DNA from: 13-2-20CM-66-19 sp963760225
GTDB taxonomy: Bacteria > Pseudomonadota > Gammaproteobacteria > Steroidobacterales > Steroidobacteraceae
Direction of reading: 5' to 3'
NCBI GenBank assembly: GCA_963760225.1
Contig: CAVXCD010000002.1
Coordinates: forward strand, 62,001-126,000
DNA: 64,000 nucleotides
The first letter of the stretch is position 1; every line of letters starts with the position of its first letter. Made by a program: the position numbers and the translations under genes. Below are positions 44,176-52,462 of the stretch, piece by piece. The notes below the pieces were generated by a model that did no database searches, was not told the origin of the DNA, and saw nothing but the letters and a program-made list of their open reading frames with translations.

Positions 44176-44601
44176 TCAAGCGCGCGCCGCGACCGGCGCA
44201 TCGCGGTACAGCGCGGCGACGATGACGCCGAGAATTACCATGAGCACGCCGTCGAACACGATCTGCTTGACAACGAGGCTCGCGGGCAGCGGCTGCACCG
44301 CGTAGTAGATCAGGTAGCTCGGCACGATGGCGAGCAGCGCAACCGCGATCCCGTAACGCACTCCCTGCGCCAGCCACGGCCGCGATTCCACGCCGCGCGC
44401 ATAGATCCACACCAAGGCTCCGGACATGAGCACGTGAGCCAGGATCATGGCTGGAAAGTACTTCTGCTGCTCGCCCTCGGGGCGGTAGAGACTGGCGAGC
44501 TGCATGTAATCGCCTTGCAGCAGCAGCGCGTGCACCACGAAGCTGCCGGCAAACCAGGCGAGAAACAGCACCAGCCAGGCGATGAGGAATTTCCGGTTCA
44601 T
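44176..44601 (-). CDS. Four-helix membrane protein
   Basis: 141 residues with four hydrophobic helices: LIAWLVLFLAWFAGSFVVHA, MILAHVLMSGALVWIYARG, IAVALLAIVPSYLIYYAV and QIVFDGVLMVILGVIVAAL. A conserved-looking polar loop GDYMQLASLYRPEGE follows helix 1. The layout resembles the DUF1761-type or DoxX-like small membrane proteins, without proof. SD GGAG seven bases before ATG 44601. It lies between two genes for exported proteins on the same strand. Confidence 0.75.
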   Translation of the reverse strand: MNRKFLIAWLVLFLAWFAGSFVVHALLLQGDYMQLASLYRPEGEQQKYFPAMILAHVLMSGALVWIYARGVESRPWLAQGVRYGIAVALLAIVPSYLIYYAVQPLPASLVVKQIVFDGVLMVILGVIVAALYRDAPVAARA

Positions 44602-44622
44602 TGTTGTTCTCCGGGGGCTGAC

Positions 44623-45033
44623 TCAGCGGCTTGGGGCACTCCCCGCGCGCGCATCATCCCAGTTGGCCCGGGCGCGCGCCAGGTAACTGTGTGGGGAGTC
44701 GAGAAACACCACCAGAGACGTGGCGCTCGCGAAGCAGTAGCGCTTGTGCGAATCCGGATCCACCCAGTTGATCGAGCAATCCGCCCTGATTCTCACCCCG
44801 GCCGCGAGACCCAGCGGATCATTACCGGCGAATTCCCCCGGTGTGGTGCCCCGCGGCGGCACGGCCGCCTTCCAGATACCGGCGTGGTCCGCATCGGTGG
44901 CGGCCCCGTCGTGCTGCGCAACGGCCGAGCGGAACCCGTCATCGCCAGCGGCCTGCTGCGGCGCGGCGAGCGCGCCCGCCACCGCGGCGACGGCAGTCAG
45001 GCACACCATTCGCAGTTGTCGGGCGCTGTTCAT
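44623..45033 (-). CDS. Exported protein with YHS-like segment
   Basis: 136 residues, signal peptide (cleavage near AAPQQAAG). The C-terminal part, SINWVDPDSHKRYCFAS followed by LVVFLDSPHSYLARA, has the layout of a YHS domain (DPxxxKxYxFxS, then FxxxPxxYL), a small metal-associated fold found in copper and organic-compound handling proteins. One Cys precedes it (RADCSINW) and one is within (YCFAS). Function unknown. Ends just before the four-helix membrane protein gene, 21 bases away, on the same strand. Confidence 0.65.
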   Translation of the reverse strand: MNSARQLRMVCLTAVAAVAGALAAPQQAAGDDGFRSAVAQHDGAATDADHAGIWKAAVPPRGTTPGEFAGNDPLGLAAGVRIRADCSINWVDPDSHKRYCFASATSLVVFLDSPHSYLARARANWDDARAGSAPSR

Positions 45034-45076
45034 CAGGCAGAAGAAAGGCTACCACTTCGGGGGCGCTGCCGCCGAT

Positions 45077-45961
45077 TCAGCGCGCACCGTGGCTGCGCAG
45101 CGCCGCAGCGATCGCCGGCTGACGGTCGGCAACAGCCACCTGCAGCGGCGTCGTTCCGTCGGCGTCCGCCGCGTTGGGATCGGCGCCGTGCGCCAGCAGC
45201 CATGTGACGCTCGCCGCGTGCCCGCCGAGTGTTGCGAGCATGAGGGCCGTACGACCGCGCGCATCGCGCGCGTCGATCTGCGCAATGCCCGGCTGCAACG
45301 ACTGTAGCTGCGCGAGGTCGCCACTCGCGGCGACTCGCCGCAGGGCCTCGCCGTCGCCCTCGCCCTGCGCCGGCGAGCGCGCCAGGGATTGTGTTGCCGT
45401 GCGTTCCGCCGGCGCCGTCGAGCCCCTTGAGGTGTAGGCCCGCGCCGCGGCGCTGTACGGCGCGGGCGCCAGGATGTGACCGGCCGGCGCCGTGCCGGCC
45501 GCAGGCGGCGCGGCCGGCACGGCGGGTGCCACGGCCAGCGGGGACGCACGACCCAACAGGGGCGCACCGGCCGACGGTGGCACCGCAGCCGGCCGGCCTG
45601 CGGAGGGCGCCAATGCGGCACTCGGCGCGAACACAGCAGCCGGCGCACGGGCCGCGCCGTCCCGCCCGACCGGCGGCGCCAGCCAGTGGGGTGCGAGCAT
45701 CAGCCCCGCCAGTGCCGCCGCCGCTACGCCGGCGAAGGCGGCCGGGCGCCACCAGCGCTGCGTCCAGCCCCTGCCGCGCCCCTCACCCACGCGCGCCGGG
45801 GCCGCGGCGCTGCGGGTACGCGCGGCGGCCACCTGCGTCGCGTGCTCGAGCACCGCCCGGCGAACGGCCGCACCCGGGCGGCTCGGGTCCAGCGCGGACG
45901 CCCGCCGGTAGCGCTCGTCCGCATCGTCATAGGGCTCCGGGCCTGGTGGCAGCTTGTTCAT
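45077..45961 (-). CDS. Membrane protein with C-terminal ankyrin repeats, overlapping the sigma-factor gene
   Basis: 294 residues. The N-terminal part (about 1-70) is cytoplasmic and charged (DDADERYRRASALDPSRPG); one helix follows (AAFAGVAAAALAGLMLAP). A long Ala/Pro-rich linker leads to two or three ankyrin repeats (ARDARGRTALMLATLGGHAA, HGADPNAADADGTTPLQVAV). Its ATG overlaps the TGA of the ECF sigma gene (ATGA), so they are cotranslated. Position and topology suit an anti-sigma factor with a periplasmic ankyrin sensor, although no zinc-type anti-sigma motif is visible. This is inference. Confidence 0.75.
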   Translation of the reverse strand: MNKLPPGPEPYDDADERYRRASALDPSRPGAAVRRAVLEHATQVAAARTRSAAAPARVGEGRGRGWTQRWWRPAAFAGVAAAALAGLMLAPHWLAPPVGRDGAARAPAAVFAPSAALAPSAGRPAAVPPSAGAPLLGRASPLAVAPAVPAAPPAAGTAPAGHILAPAPYSAAARAYTSRGSTAPAERTATQSLARSPAQGEGDGEALRRVAASGDLAQLQSLQPGIAQIDARDARGRTALMLATLGGHAASVTWLLAHGADPNAADADGTTPLQVAVADRQPAIAAALRSHGAR

Positions 45962-46530
45962 GCGTACTCGCGAAGCAGTTCGCGCAGCTTGCTGCGCGCA
46001 TAGCGCAAGCGGCTCTTCGTGGTCTCGATAGTGCTGCCGGTGACCGCTGCGATCTCCTCGAGCGTAAGCTCACCTTCAAGCTGCAGCAGCACGGCATCGC
46101 GCTGCTCTGCCGGAAGCTGCCCGACGGCCCGGGTGACGGCCGCCGCCTCCTCGCGCACCAGCACGGCAGCGAGCGGACCGGCGCCGGGCTCGGTGGTCAG
46201 CTGCGGCAGCACCGCCGCCGCCTCGTAGCCGAGGCTGTCCAGGCTCGAGAGGCGCCGCATGGTTCGCAGCGAGTCGATCATGCGGTTGCGCGCGATGGTG
46301 AACAGCCAGGTCGTGAAGCGCGCGCTCGGCTGGTAGCGAGCCGCGTCGCGCGCCACCGCGAACCACACTTCCTGCATCAGCTCCTCGGCACTCGCGCGGT
46401 TGCCGACGTTTCGCTCGAGGTAGCGCCATACGCGCAGCTCGTGCCTGCGGTAGAGCGCGGCGAACGCGTGGCAGTCACCGAGCACGTAGCGGCGCAGCAG
46501 CCCCTCGTCCGTCTCGGCGAGCGCGGTCAT
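45958..46530 (-). CDS. ECF-type RNA polymerase sigma factor
   Basis: 190 residues. Region 2 at about 20-90: DCHAFAALYRRHELRVWRY, SAEELMQEVWFAVARDA, FTTWLFTIARNRMIDSLR. Region 4 at about 130-185: LPAEQRDAVLLQLEGELT, LEEIAAVTGSTIETTKSRLR. Length is typical for extracytoplasmic-function sigma factors, which redirect RNA polymerase in response to envelope or other signals. It overlaps the ankyrin protein gene that may hold it inactive. The gene at 46559 ends 28 bases before, on the same strand. Confidence 0.93.
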   Translation of the reverse strand: MTALAETDEGLLRRYVLGDCHAFAALYRRHELRVWRYLERNVGNRASAEELMQEVWFAVARDAARYQPSARFTTWLFTIARNRMIDSLRTMRRLSSLDSLGYEAAAVLPQLTTEPGAGPLAAVLVREEAAAVTRAVGQLPAEQRDAVLLQLEGELTLEEIAAVTGSTIETTKSRLRYARSKLRELLREYA

Positions 46531-46558
46531 TCACTGCATTATGGCAGCGGGCGAGGCG

Positions 46559-47413
46559 TCACCCGGGCGGATCCGGGACGAACTGCCGCTCGCGCGAGCC
46601 GGGGAACGGATCGGGCGCCTCAGGAATGGTGTGCGGCCGGCGCACGATTCCCATGGCCACGAGGTTCTGCAGACTATCGTAACGGATGCGGATCACTTCG
46701 TTCGGTTCCGCCTGCAGGCGCTGGAACTGCGTGTCCTGCACGTACGAGTACTCGCGCTCGCCGTGACCCGTGCCGAGCCGCGACGCGGACTGCGGGGCGG
46801 ACTGCATGAACGACTCCGCGCGGCCCGCGAGTCCCGCCGCCGGCGCAGATGCTGCCGGCGCTGCCGCGCTGGCGCGGGAGCTGCTGGTCGCGGTCGGCGG
46901 TGAGCGCGGGGTGTCGGGCGCGCCCGCGGCCGGGTCGACCCACGGCGGCACATACACCTGCGGCACCGGGCGTTCGCGGAACACCGCGACGCCGATGACG
47001 CCGACATTGGCCGGCCGGCCGGTGCGTTCGGCATAGGAGTTTGGCGAATCGGTGAAGGTGAAGGACGCCACCTCGGTGTGCGATTTGCGCCAGCCGGTGA
47101 TCTGGTAGCTCTCGCCGGGGTCGAAGACGTAACCCGACTGCTCCCAGCCTGCGGTATCACCGGAGAGCACGTTGACCCCGTCCACCGAGGTCACCGCCAG
47201 CAGCCTGCCGCCGCTGTGGTTACGGATCTCGATTGCGTAGCGGCTGCCGGGGTTGCCGGCAACCCAGTACTCGCCCCGGAAATAGTGCAGCGGCAGCACC
47301 GCGCCGCTGTCCTGGTCGATGAGGGACACCGACGCCAGCGTTCCCACCGCGTCCGCATCGCAGCTTGCCGCCAGCGCGGCGACGATGGCCGCAACAAACA
47401 CCGTGTGTCTCAT
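46559..47413 (-). CDS. Exported protein with Pro/Ser/Ala-rich linker
   Basis: 284 residues behind SD GGGAG. The signal peptide (FVAAIVAALAASCDADA) is followed by a beta-rich domain: LHYFRGEYWVAGNPGSRYAI, NHSGGRLLAVTSVDGVNVLS, YQITGWRKSHTEVASFTFT, NVGVIGVAVFRERP. A low-complexity linker then leads to HGEREYSYVQDTQFQRL and IRIRYDSLQNLVAMGIV. I recognise the pattern from hypothetical proteins of related proteobacteria but know no function. It immediately precedes the ECF sigma gene and may be in the same regulon or operon. Confidence 0.78.
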   Translation of the reverse strand: MRHTVFVAAIVAALAASCDADAVGTLASVSLIDQDSGAVLPLHYFRGEYWVAGNPGSRYAIEIRNHSGGRLLAVTSVDGVNVLSGDTAGWEQSGYVFDPGESYQITGWRKSHTEVASFTFTDSPNSYAERTGRPANVGVIGVAVFRERPVPQVYVPPWVDPAAGAPDTPRSPPTATSSSRASAAAPAASAPAAGLAGRAESFMQSAPQSASRLGTGHGEREYSYVQDTQFQRLQAEPNEVIRIRYDSLQNLVAMGIVRRPHTIPEAPDPFPGSRERQFVPDPPG

Positions 47414-47563
47414 GGCGCTCCCGTCGTGTGAGGCTTGCCATTCCTTAAGCGAAGCCGCACGCCCGGCGGGGTTAAAACCGGCGCACGCACTCCGGGGATG
47501 CGGCCGCGCGGAGCGGCCGCAGCATGCCGCGCACGGGCGGGGGCAAGACCCGCGCGGCCGCCT

Positions 47564-47941
47564 CTACGGGTACTTGTTCTCCACGACGCCGCGCACGGGA
47601 TGGGTGTCGTAGACCAGCACGATCGACTGGATGCGCCCGGTGGACGGATCGAAATTGAACACGTCGGCGCAGTCGAAGGACACGCGCGAGCCGTCCTTCA
47701 GCCGCCAGTCGTAGAGATAGTAGGCCACGGCACGCAGATGCCCCTCGGCGCTCACCAGCACGTCGTGGACCGTGAGCCGCGTGCCCTTGGAGGACTCGGC
47801 CACCTTCTTGATGAACTGACGCACGGGCAGTCGGCCGAGGAACGGGGACTCCACCCAGCCGTCGGGGATGAACAGGGACGCGGCCTTGTCGGCATCCCCC
47901 GCCTCCAGTGCTTTGAGATAATCGTGCACGGATCGCTGCAT
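47564..47941 (-). CDS. SnoaL/NTF2-like protein
   Basis: 125 residues from ATG 47941 (SD GGGAGAGGG; frame open to 47980). One NTF2-like domain: VHDYLKALEAGDADKAASLF, GWVESPFLGRLPVRQFIKKV, AYYLYDWRLKDGSRVSFDC, ADVFNFDPSTGRIQSIVLV. Such small cone-shaped proteins act as isomerases, cyclases or hydrolases, or bind small ligands; the charged residues here do not decide among these. Cytoplasmic, stands alone. Confidence 0.85.
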   Translation of the reverse strand: MQRSVHDYLKALEAGDADKAASLFIPDGWVESPFLGRLPVRQFIKKVAESSKGTRLTVHDVLVSAEGHLRAVAYYLYDWRLKDGSRVSFDCADVFNFDPSTGRIQSIVLVYDTHPVRGVVENKYP

Positions 47942-48104
47942 AGCCCTCTCCCGCCAGGCGAGCGCGCGTGGAGAACGCACGCAAGCGCCACGGCTAACCC
48001 TGAGCCGCCCGCGCCCCCCGGGTCAAGCCCTGCGTGACAGCATGCCAAGGCGGCATTCATGCAGCCGTGCGGGGATCGTGGAACAATCGGCGCGTCCGCA
48101 CCGC

Positions 48105-48443
48105 ATGCCCATGCGCACTGTCCGCGCCGCTTTGCTCCTGCTCCTCGCCGCCCACAGCTGCGCACTCGGCGGGTGCGCTGCAGTGCGCGAATACCGCGCG
48201 TGCGGCTACCACGGGTGCCCCGGCGACGCGAACATCACCGCCCAGGTGCAGGCGCTGCTCGGTCAGCATCCGGCGCTGGCGGCGCCCAACCGCGTGTACG
48301 TGCAGACGCTGAACCGCGTGGTGTACCTGAGCGGCCAGGTGGCCACTGAGCTGCAGCGTCTGACCGCGGAGTCGGTTGCCCAGGGTGCGCCAGGGGTGCG
48401 TCGCGTGGTCGACAATATCGCGCTCAGCTACGAGGGGCGCTGA
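48105..48443 (+). CDS. BON-domain lipoprotein
   Basis: 112 residues from ATG 48105 (ATG 48111 also possible). The signal peptide ends in a lipobox-like ALGGC. The mature protein has CGYHGCPGDANITAQVQALL, then one BON domain: YVQTLNRVVYLSGQVATELQ, APGVRRVVDNIALSYEG. BON domains sit in the periplasm or outer membrane and bind phospholipid or other membranes, often in osmotic-stress proteins. Two extra Cys in the N-terminal part may pair. Confidence 0.85.
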   Translation: MPMRTVRAALLLLLAAHSCALGGCAAVREYRACGYHGCPGDANITAQVQALLGQHPALAAPNRVYVQTLNRVVYLSGQVATELQRLTAESVAQGAPGVRRVVDNIALSYEGR

Positions 48444-48475
48444 CGCGGCGCGGGCGCGCCGCCTGCGGCAGGCGG

Positions 48476-49000
48476 CTACTTGGTGTCGCTCGGCCTCGAC
48501 AGCGTCATCCACACGGCAATGTCCCAGGCGTTGTGGATGCCGGCGAGCAGCAGCAGCAGCGAGCTCGCGGCCACGCCGTACAACGCCGCATGGGGCCGCT
48601 GCCAGATGAGCCATGCCATCGCGAGCAGCCCCGCATAAGCGAGCACCGGTAGCGCCGCGTTCCACAGCCAGTCCTCCCACACCGGCGTGTACTTCGCAGT
48701 GCGCAGGTGCGTTGCTATGAACAGCGAGTAGATGCATCCCGCGGCGCCGCTGAGCAGCAGTCCGCCGCTCAGGCTCGCACGGACATGCCCGGGCACCATG
48801 AGGTACGCCGCAAGCGCCAGCACGGTGCTGAAGTGCACGATGGTCGGCGTCACAAAGGTGCGTAGACCCGTGGGGTGAACGCTGCGCGTATTATCCCGCA
48901 CCAGGGCAATGACCACGAACGTCAGTCCGGTCAGCCCGGCGGCAGCCGACCCGGTGATGACGTAGAAGTTATCCCAGCCGCTCAGCAGTGTTGCTTCCAT
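48476..49000 (-). CDS. Multi-pass membrane protein
   Basis: 174 residues from ATG 49000 (SD GGAAGG seven bases upstream). About five helices: NFYVITGSAAAGLTGLTFVV, FSTVLALAAYLMVPG, LSGGLLLSGAAGCIYSLF, ALPVLAYAGLLAMAWLIW, ALYGVAASSLLLLLAGIHNA. The N-terminal GWDNFYVITGSAAAGLTGL motif is characteristic of a family of uncharacterised bacterial membrane proteins. Ends with SRPSDTK. No function known. Divergent from the next gene by 90 bases. Confidence 0.78.
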   Translation of the reverse strand: MEATLLSGWDNFYVITGSAAAGLTGLTFVVIALVRDNTRSVHPTGLRTFVTPTIVHFSTVLALAAYLMVPGHVRASLSGGLLLSGAAGCIYSLFIATHLRTAKYTPVWEDWLWNAALPVLAYAGLLAMAWLIWQRPHAALYGVAASSLLLLLAGIHNAWDIAVWMTLSRPSDTK

Positions 49001-49090
49001 GGGTACCTTCCGCAAACCCCGTGCCGACTCCAGTGCCCGGGCGGCCTGCCGTTTGCTACCGGCTGCTCGCCTCGCTCAAGATAACCGCTC

Positions 49091-49669
49091 ATGAGTCGCC
49101 CCGCCGCGCACCCCGACCCGCAGCCGCAGCCGGCCGCAGCCGACTGCACGCCGCACGAGCTCGCGCGCCGCGCGCTGCTCGCTTTCCTGCTCACTTTCAT
49201 CCTGGCGCGCACCACGGTGTTCCTCATCATGGCGCGCCGCATTCCCAACCTCTACCTGTTTATGCACGACACCCATGTGCACCATCTGAACTACGGCATC
49301 CTGCTGCTCGCGGCAGTGGCAGCGTACCTGTTGTTCGCCGACCCCGCCGGCGAGCGGCGGCGCGTGGCCGCCCTCGGTTACGGCGTCGCCATGGGACTGA
49401 CGTTCGACGAGTTCGGCATGTGGCTGCACCTGGGCGGCAGCTACTGGCAGCGTGCCAGCATCGACGCGACGGTGGTGGTCGCGGGGCTGCTGGCGTTGAT
49501 CGCCTATGCCCGCTCCATCAGGTCCTTCGAAGCGCGCCACGTGCGCGCGTTTCTGGCACTGGCGCTCGCGCTGCTCGGCTTCGCGGTTGCGCTGTACGAC
49601 GCCTCGGTGCACATCGGCACGCTGGCGGGGCCGCGGCTGCATGAGCTCGAGCTCGCCTCCTCGCCCTAG
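49091..49669 (+). CDS. Multi-pass membrane protein with His-rich loop
   Basis: 192 residues, about five helices. After helix 1 (ALLAFLLTFILARTTVFLIM) comes the loop LYLFMHDTHVHHLNYGI with four His and one Asp, which suggests a metal site at the membrane surface, then further helices with GLTFDEFGMWLHLGGSYWQ, also rich in His, Asp and Glu. Such a pattern occurs in uncharacterised membrane proteins; enzymatic function is possible but unknown. No clear SD. Confidence 0.78.
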   Translation: MSRPAAHPDPQPQPAAADCTPHELARRALLAFLLTFILARTTVFLIMARRIPNLYLFMHDTHVHHLNYGILLLAAVAAYLLFADPAGERRRVAALGYGVAMGLTFDEFGMWLHLGGSYWQRASIDATVVVAGLLALIAYARSIRSFEARHVRAFLALALALLGFAVALYDASVHIGTLAGPRLHELELASSP

Positions 49670-49697
49670 CAGGCGCGCCAGCGGCGCGCGCGCCCGC

Positions 49698-51353
49698 TCA
49701 GTTGAGCAGCCCGAACACCGCCACGCCGCTTTGCGTGCCGACGAACACCTTGCCGTCCGCGACCGCGGGGGTGATGAACTTGTTGCCGGGACCGAACTGG
49801 TCGCGGCCGTCCGCGGCCTGTGAGCTGTTGTACAGCTCGTGGGCGAGATTGCCGGCATCGTAGGCGTGCAGCACCGCGGGATCGGAATTCTCGTGCGTCC
49901 AGACGATGGCGTTGCTCGTGCCGTTGGCGGACACCACCGGCGAGGTCCCCGGGTAGGTGAAGCTGCCCGGACTCGTCGACGTCGGCGCAGCACCGATGAG
50001 CGCGGCGTGTACCGCGAACGCGCTCAACGGCCCGTTCACCGGTCCGTAGTAGACCGTACCGTTGAAGTAGGCGGGCGAGGACCAGATACCTCCGCCGAAC
50101 ACCCCTGACAGCTGCTGCCAGATGTTGTTCGAGCCCGCCGTGAACCTGCCCATCGAGTCGCGGTTGACGACGTAGAGGTTGCCGTCCTTGCCGGCGCCGA
50201 TCGCCAGGTGCCGCACGGTGCCGCCGGAGTCGGTCTGGTCCGGCAGCAGCAGGATGCCCCCTGAGCCCAGGTCGACGTCGCCAGCCGACTCGGTCACCTC
50301 GTTGTACATGGTGAAGTAATCGCTCACCGCGAGCGTACCGCCGGCGAGCGTCAGCTTGAGGAAACTGTTGCCGTAGTCGCCCGCGTTGGGGAACCCTCCC
50401 GTATCGAGCGTCGTCTCGAAGACACCGTTCGCCGTCAGCAGGTAGACGTTGCCGGCGGCATCGGCCGCCGGGCCCGCGCCGCTCATCCAGATCGCCGGTC
50501 CGGTGCCGCCGCTGTTGGGTGCGACGTTGAGCACCGCGGCAGGCATCAGCGTGCTCTCGCTGAAAGCGATGATCCAGCCGGTGTAGGGCGCCGCGTCGCA
50601 GTGCGACGTCCAGCTGGTGTACAGCGTGCCCTGCGACAAGAGCAGCGCCGCACGCTCCTCGTATTGCGCCGGCTCGAACGTGGTGACGCCTCCCTGCGTC
50701 GGGAACGTGGCCGTGATGTCCATCGGGCTGTTCGCCAGCTCCGCCCCGGTTGTGACATCGAGCGCATGCAGCCGCTGATGATAGGTGGCCGAGGCGCTCG
50801 CCACCGACATGGCGACCACGAAGATCGTGCCGTGCGCGCCGGCGCTGCGGTCGATGACCGGCGTTGCGGTAATGCCGATCGTGGGCGTGACCTGCTCGCA
50901 GCCGTACGGCGGCAGGTCGTTGACACTCTCCCCCGGAGGCAGGAGCGACACGTGCCACAGCAATGCGCCGCTGTCGGCATCGTAGGCGTAGACCGAATCG
51001 GCCTCCGTCGCCAGGTAGACGACGTTGTGGACGGCGCCCTGCACGGTGAGCCCCGACAGGTACAGCGGCTGCGCGTCCACCTTGCCGTCCGCGGCGAGCA
51101 GATGCTGCTGCCCGAAGCTCGCGGCGTTGACGTTGGCGGGCGTCAGAACCGACTCGGTGAGATTCTGGCCGGTGCGCCCGAGGTCGTTCTTATAGGTCAC
51201 GACGTCGGTGCGCTGCGTCGGCTGCGGCGCCGATCCCGTGCCGCCGCTGCCGCTGCTGGTGCTGCCGCCGCCCATGCTCGCCGGCCCGGAACCACTGCTG
51301 CACGCCGCGAGTGCGGCCGCCAGCAGCCACAGCAGCGGCACCCTGGCGCTCAT
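49698..51353 (-). CDS. PQQ-like beta-propeller lipoprotein
   Basis: 551 residues from ATG 51353. Signal peptide with lipobox LAAC (ALAACSSG), then a Gly/Ser-rich linker and a propeller of repeats with the typical pattern: VYLATEADSVYAYDADSGAL, LHALDVTTGAELANS, NLYVVNRDSMGRF, GGIWSSPAYFNGTVYYGPVN, ITPAVADGKVFVGTQSGVAV. The propeller repeats are PQQ-enzyme-like but the cofactor residues are not evident, so it is probably a structural or binding protein in the periplasm. It stands alone and diverges from the DJ-1 gene. Confidence 0.85.
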   Translation of the reverse strand: MSARVPLLWLLAAALAACSSGSGPASMGGGSTSSGSGGTGSAPQPTQRTDVVTYKNDLGRTGQNLTESVLTPANVNAASFGQQHLLAADGKVDAQPLYLSGLTVQGAVHNVVYLATEADSVYAYDADSGALLWHVSLLPPGESVNDLPPYGCEQVTPTIGITATPVIDRSAGAHGTIFVVAMSVASASATYHQRLHALDVTTGAELANSPMDITATFPTQGGVTTFEPAQYEERAALLLSQGTLYTSWTSHCDAAPYTGWIIAFSESTLMPAAVLNVAPNSGGTGPAIWMSGAGPAADAAGNVYLLTANGVFETTLDTGGFPNAGDYGNSFLKLTLAGGTLAVSDYFTMYNEVTESAGDVDLGSGGILLLPDQTDSGGTVRHLAIGAGKDGNLYVVNRDSMGRFTAGSNNIWQQLSGVFGGGIWSSPAYFNGTVYYGPVNGPLSAFAVHAALIGAAPTSTSPGSFTYPGTSPVVSANGTSNAIVWTHENSDPAVLHAYDAGNLAHELYNSSQAADGRDQFGPGNKFITPAVADGKVFVGTQSGVAVFGLLN

Positions 51354-51556
51354 TGATCCACGGCATCGGTCTGACACCTTGGGCACTGTACCGGGCGCAG
51401 CCGCGCTCACAACTCGTCTGTGCCAGGCGACAGCCCTTGCAGCGCCGTGCGCCGCCCGTTGCGTGCTGTTGGCAGGAATCGGCGGATCGTTGGCAGCCGC
51501 ACGCCGCGCTCATTTGACAATATGAGCGGACCGACCTCATCGATGCGAGGACCGTC

Positions 51557-52450
51557 ATGAACCGACGCGAGCTGCTACGACGTTCCGCGGCGCTCACCGT
51601 CGCCGCGGCGCTCACCGCTACCGCGCGACGCGCGGCGTGCGCCGACACCGCGGCCGCGCCGCTGACCCCGCCGGCGGACGGTGCCATCGACGTGGCGTTC
51701 GTGATCTCGCGTGGAGCGGTCGTCATCGACTTCTGCGGACCCTGGGAAGTGTTCTCCGGCGTCAGCCTTCCCGGCCGCAGCGCGGCGCCCTTCCGCCTGT
51801 ACACGGTCGCCGAATCGCAGGCTGCGGTCAGCGCGAGCGGCGGCCTGCAGGTCGTCCCTAACTTCACTTTCGCCAGCGCACCATCTCCCAGGATCATCGT
51901 GATCCCGGCGCAGGACGGCGCTGGTGAGGCGGCGCTCGCGTGGCTCAGACGCGCAAGCGCCGGCACCGATCTCACCATGTCGGTGTGCACCGGTGCCTTC
52001 GTCCTGGCGAGGACCGGCCTGCTCGACGGCAAGGCGGCCACCACGCACCACAGCGCCTACACGCAGCTCGCCATGCAGTTCCCGCAGGTCGAGGTGCGCC
52101 GCGGCGTGCGCTTCGTCGAGGCCGGGAAGCTCGCCAGCGCCGGCGGGCTCTCGAGCGGCATCGACCTGGCGCTGCGCGTGGTCGAGCGCTATTTCGGCCG
52201 CGAGGTAGCGACGCAGACCGCCTACTACATGGAGTACCAGGGACGGGGTTGGCTGGACCCGGCGGCGAACGCTGTGTATGGCCAGCGCCGCCTCTCCACC
52301 GCCGCGCAACCGCTGTGCCCGGTGTGCGAGATGGAGGTCGACCCCGCGACGGCGCCCAGCTCCCTGTACCACGGACAGGTCTATTACTTCTGCATGCCCT
52401 CCCACAAGGCGCTCTTCGATGCCAACCCGGAGCCGTTCCTCGCGGGGTGA
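51557..52450 (+). CDS. Exported DJ-1/PfpI protein fused to a YHS domain
   Basis: 297 residues. Signal of Tat-like form at the N-terminus (MNRRELLRRSAALTVAAALT). The DJ-1/PfpI domain (about 42-225) has the nucleophile Cys in TMSVCTGAFVLARTG, with VVIDFCGPWEVFSGV and SAGGLSSGIDLALRVVER. The C-terminal 50 residues are a YHS domain: LCPVCEMEVDPATAPSSLYH, VYYFCMPSHKALFDANPEPF with three Cys. The SD GAGG lies seven bases before the ATG. The fusion of a glyoxalase/amidotransferase-like domain to a metal-handling domain is uncommon. Substrate unknown. The exported protein gene follows after 12 bases. Confidence 0.87.
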   Translation: MNRRELLRRSAALTVAAALTATARRAACADTAAAPLTPPADGAIDVAFVISRGAVVIDFCGPWEVFSGVSLPGRSAAPFRLYTVAESQAAVSASGGLQVVPNFTFASAPSPRIIVIPAQDGAGEAALAWLRRASAGTDLTMSVCTGAFVLARTGLLDGKAATTHHSAYTQLAMQFPQVEVRRGVRFVEAGKLASAGGLSSGIDLALRVVERYFGREVATQTAYYMEYQGRGWLDPAANAVYGQRRLSTAAQPLCPVCEMEVDPATAPSSLYHGQVYYFCMPSHKALFDANPEPFLAG

Positions 52451-52462
52451 TACCATCGCGAG

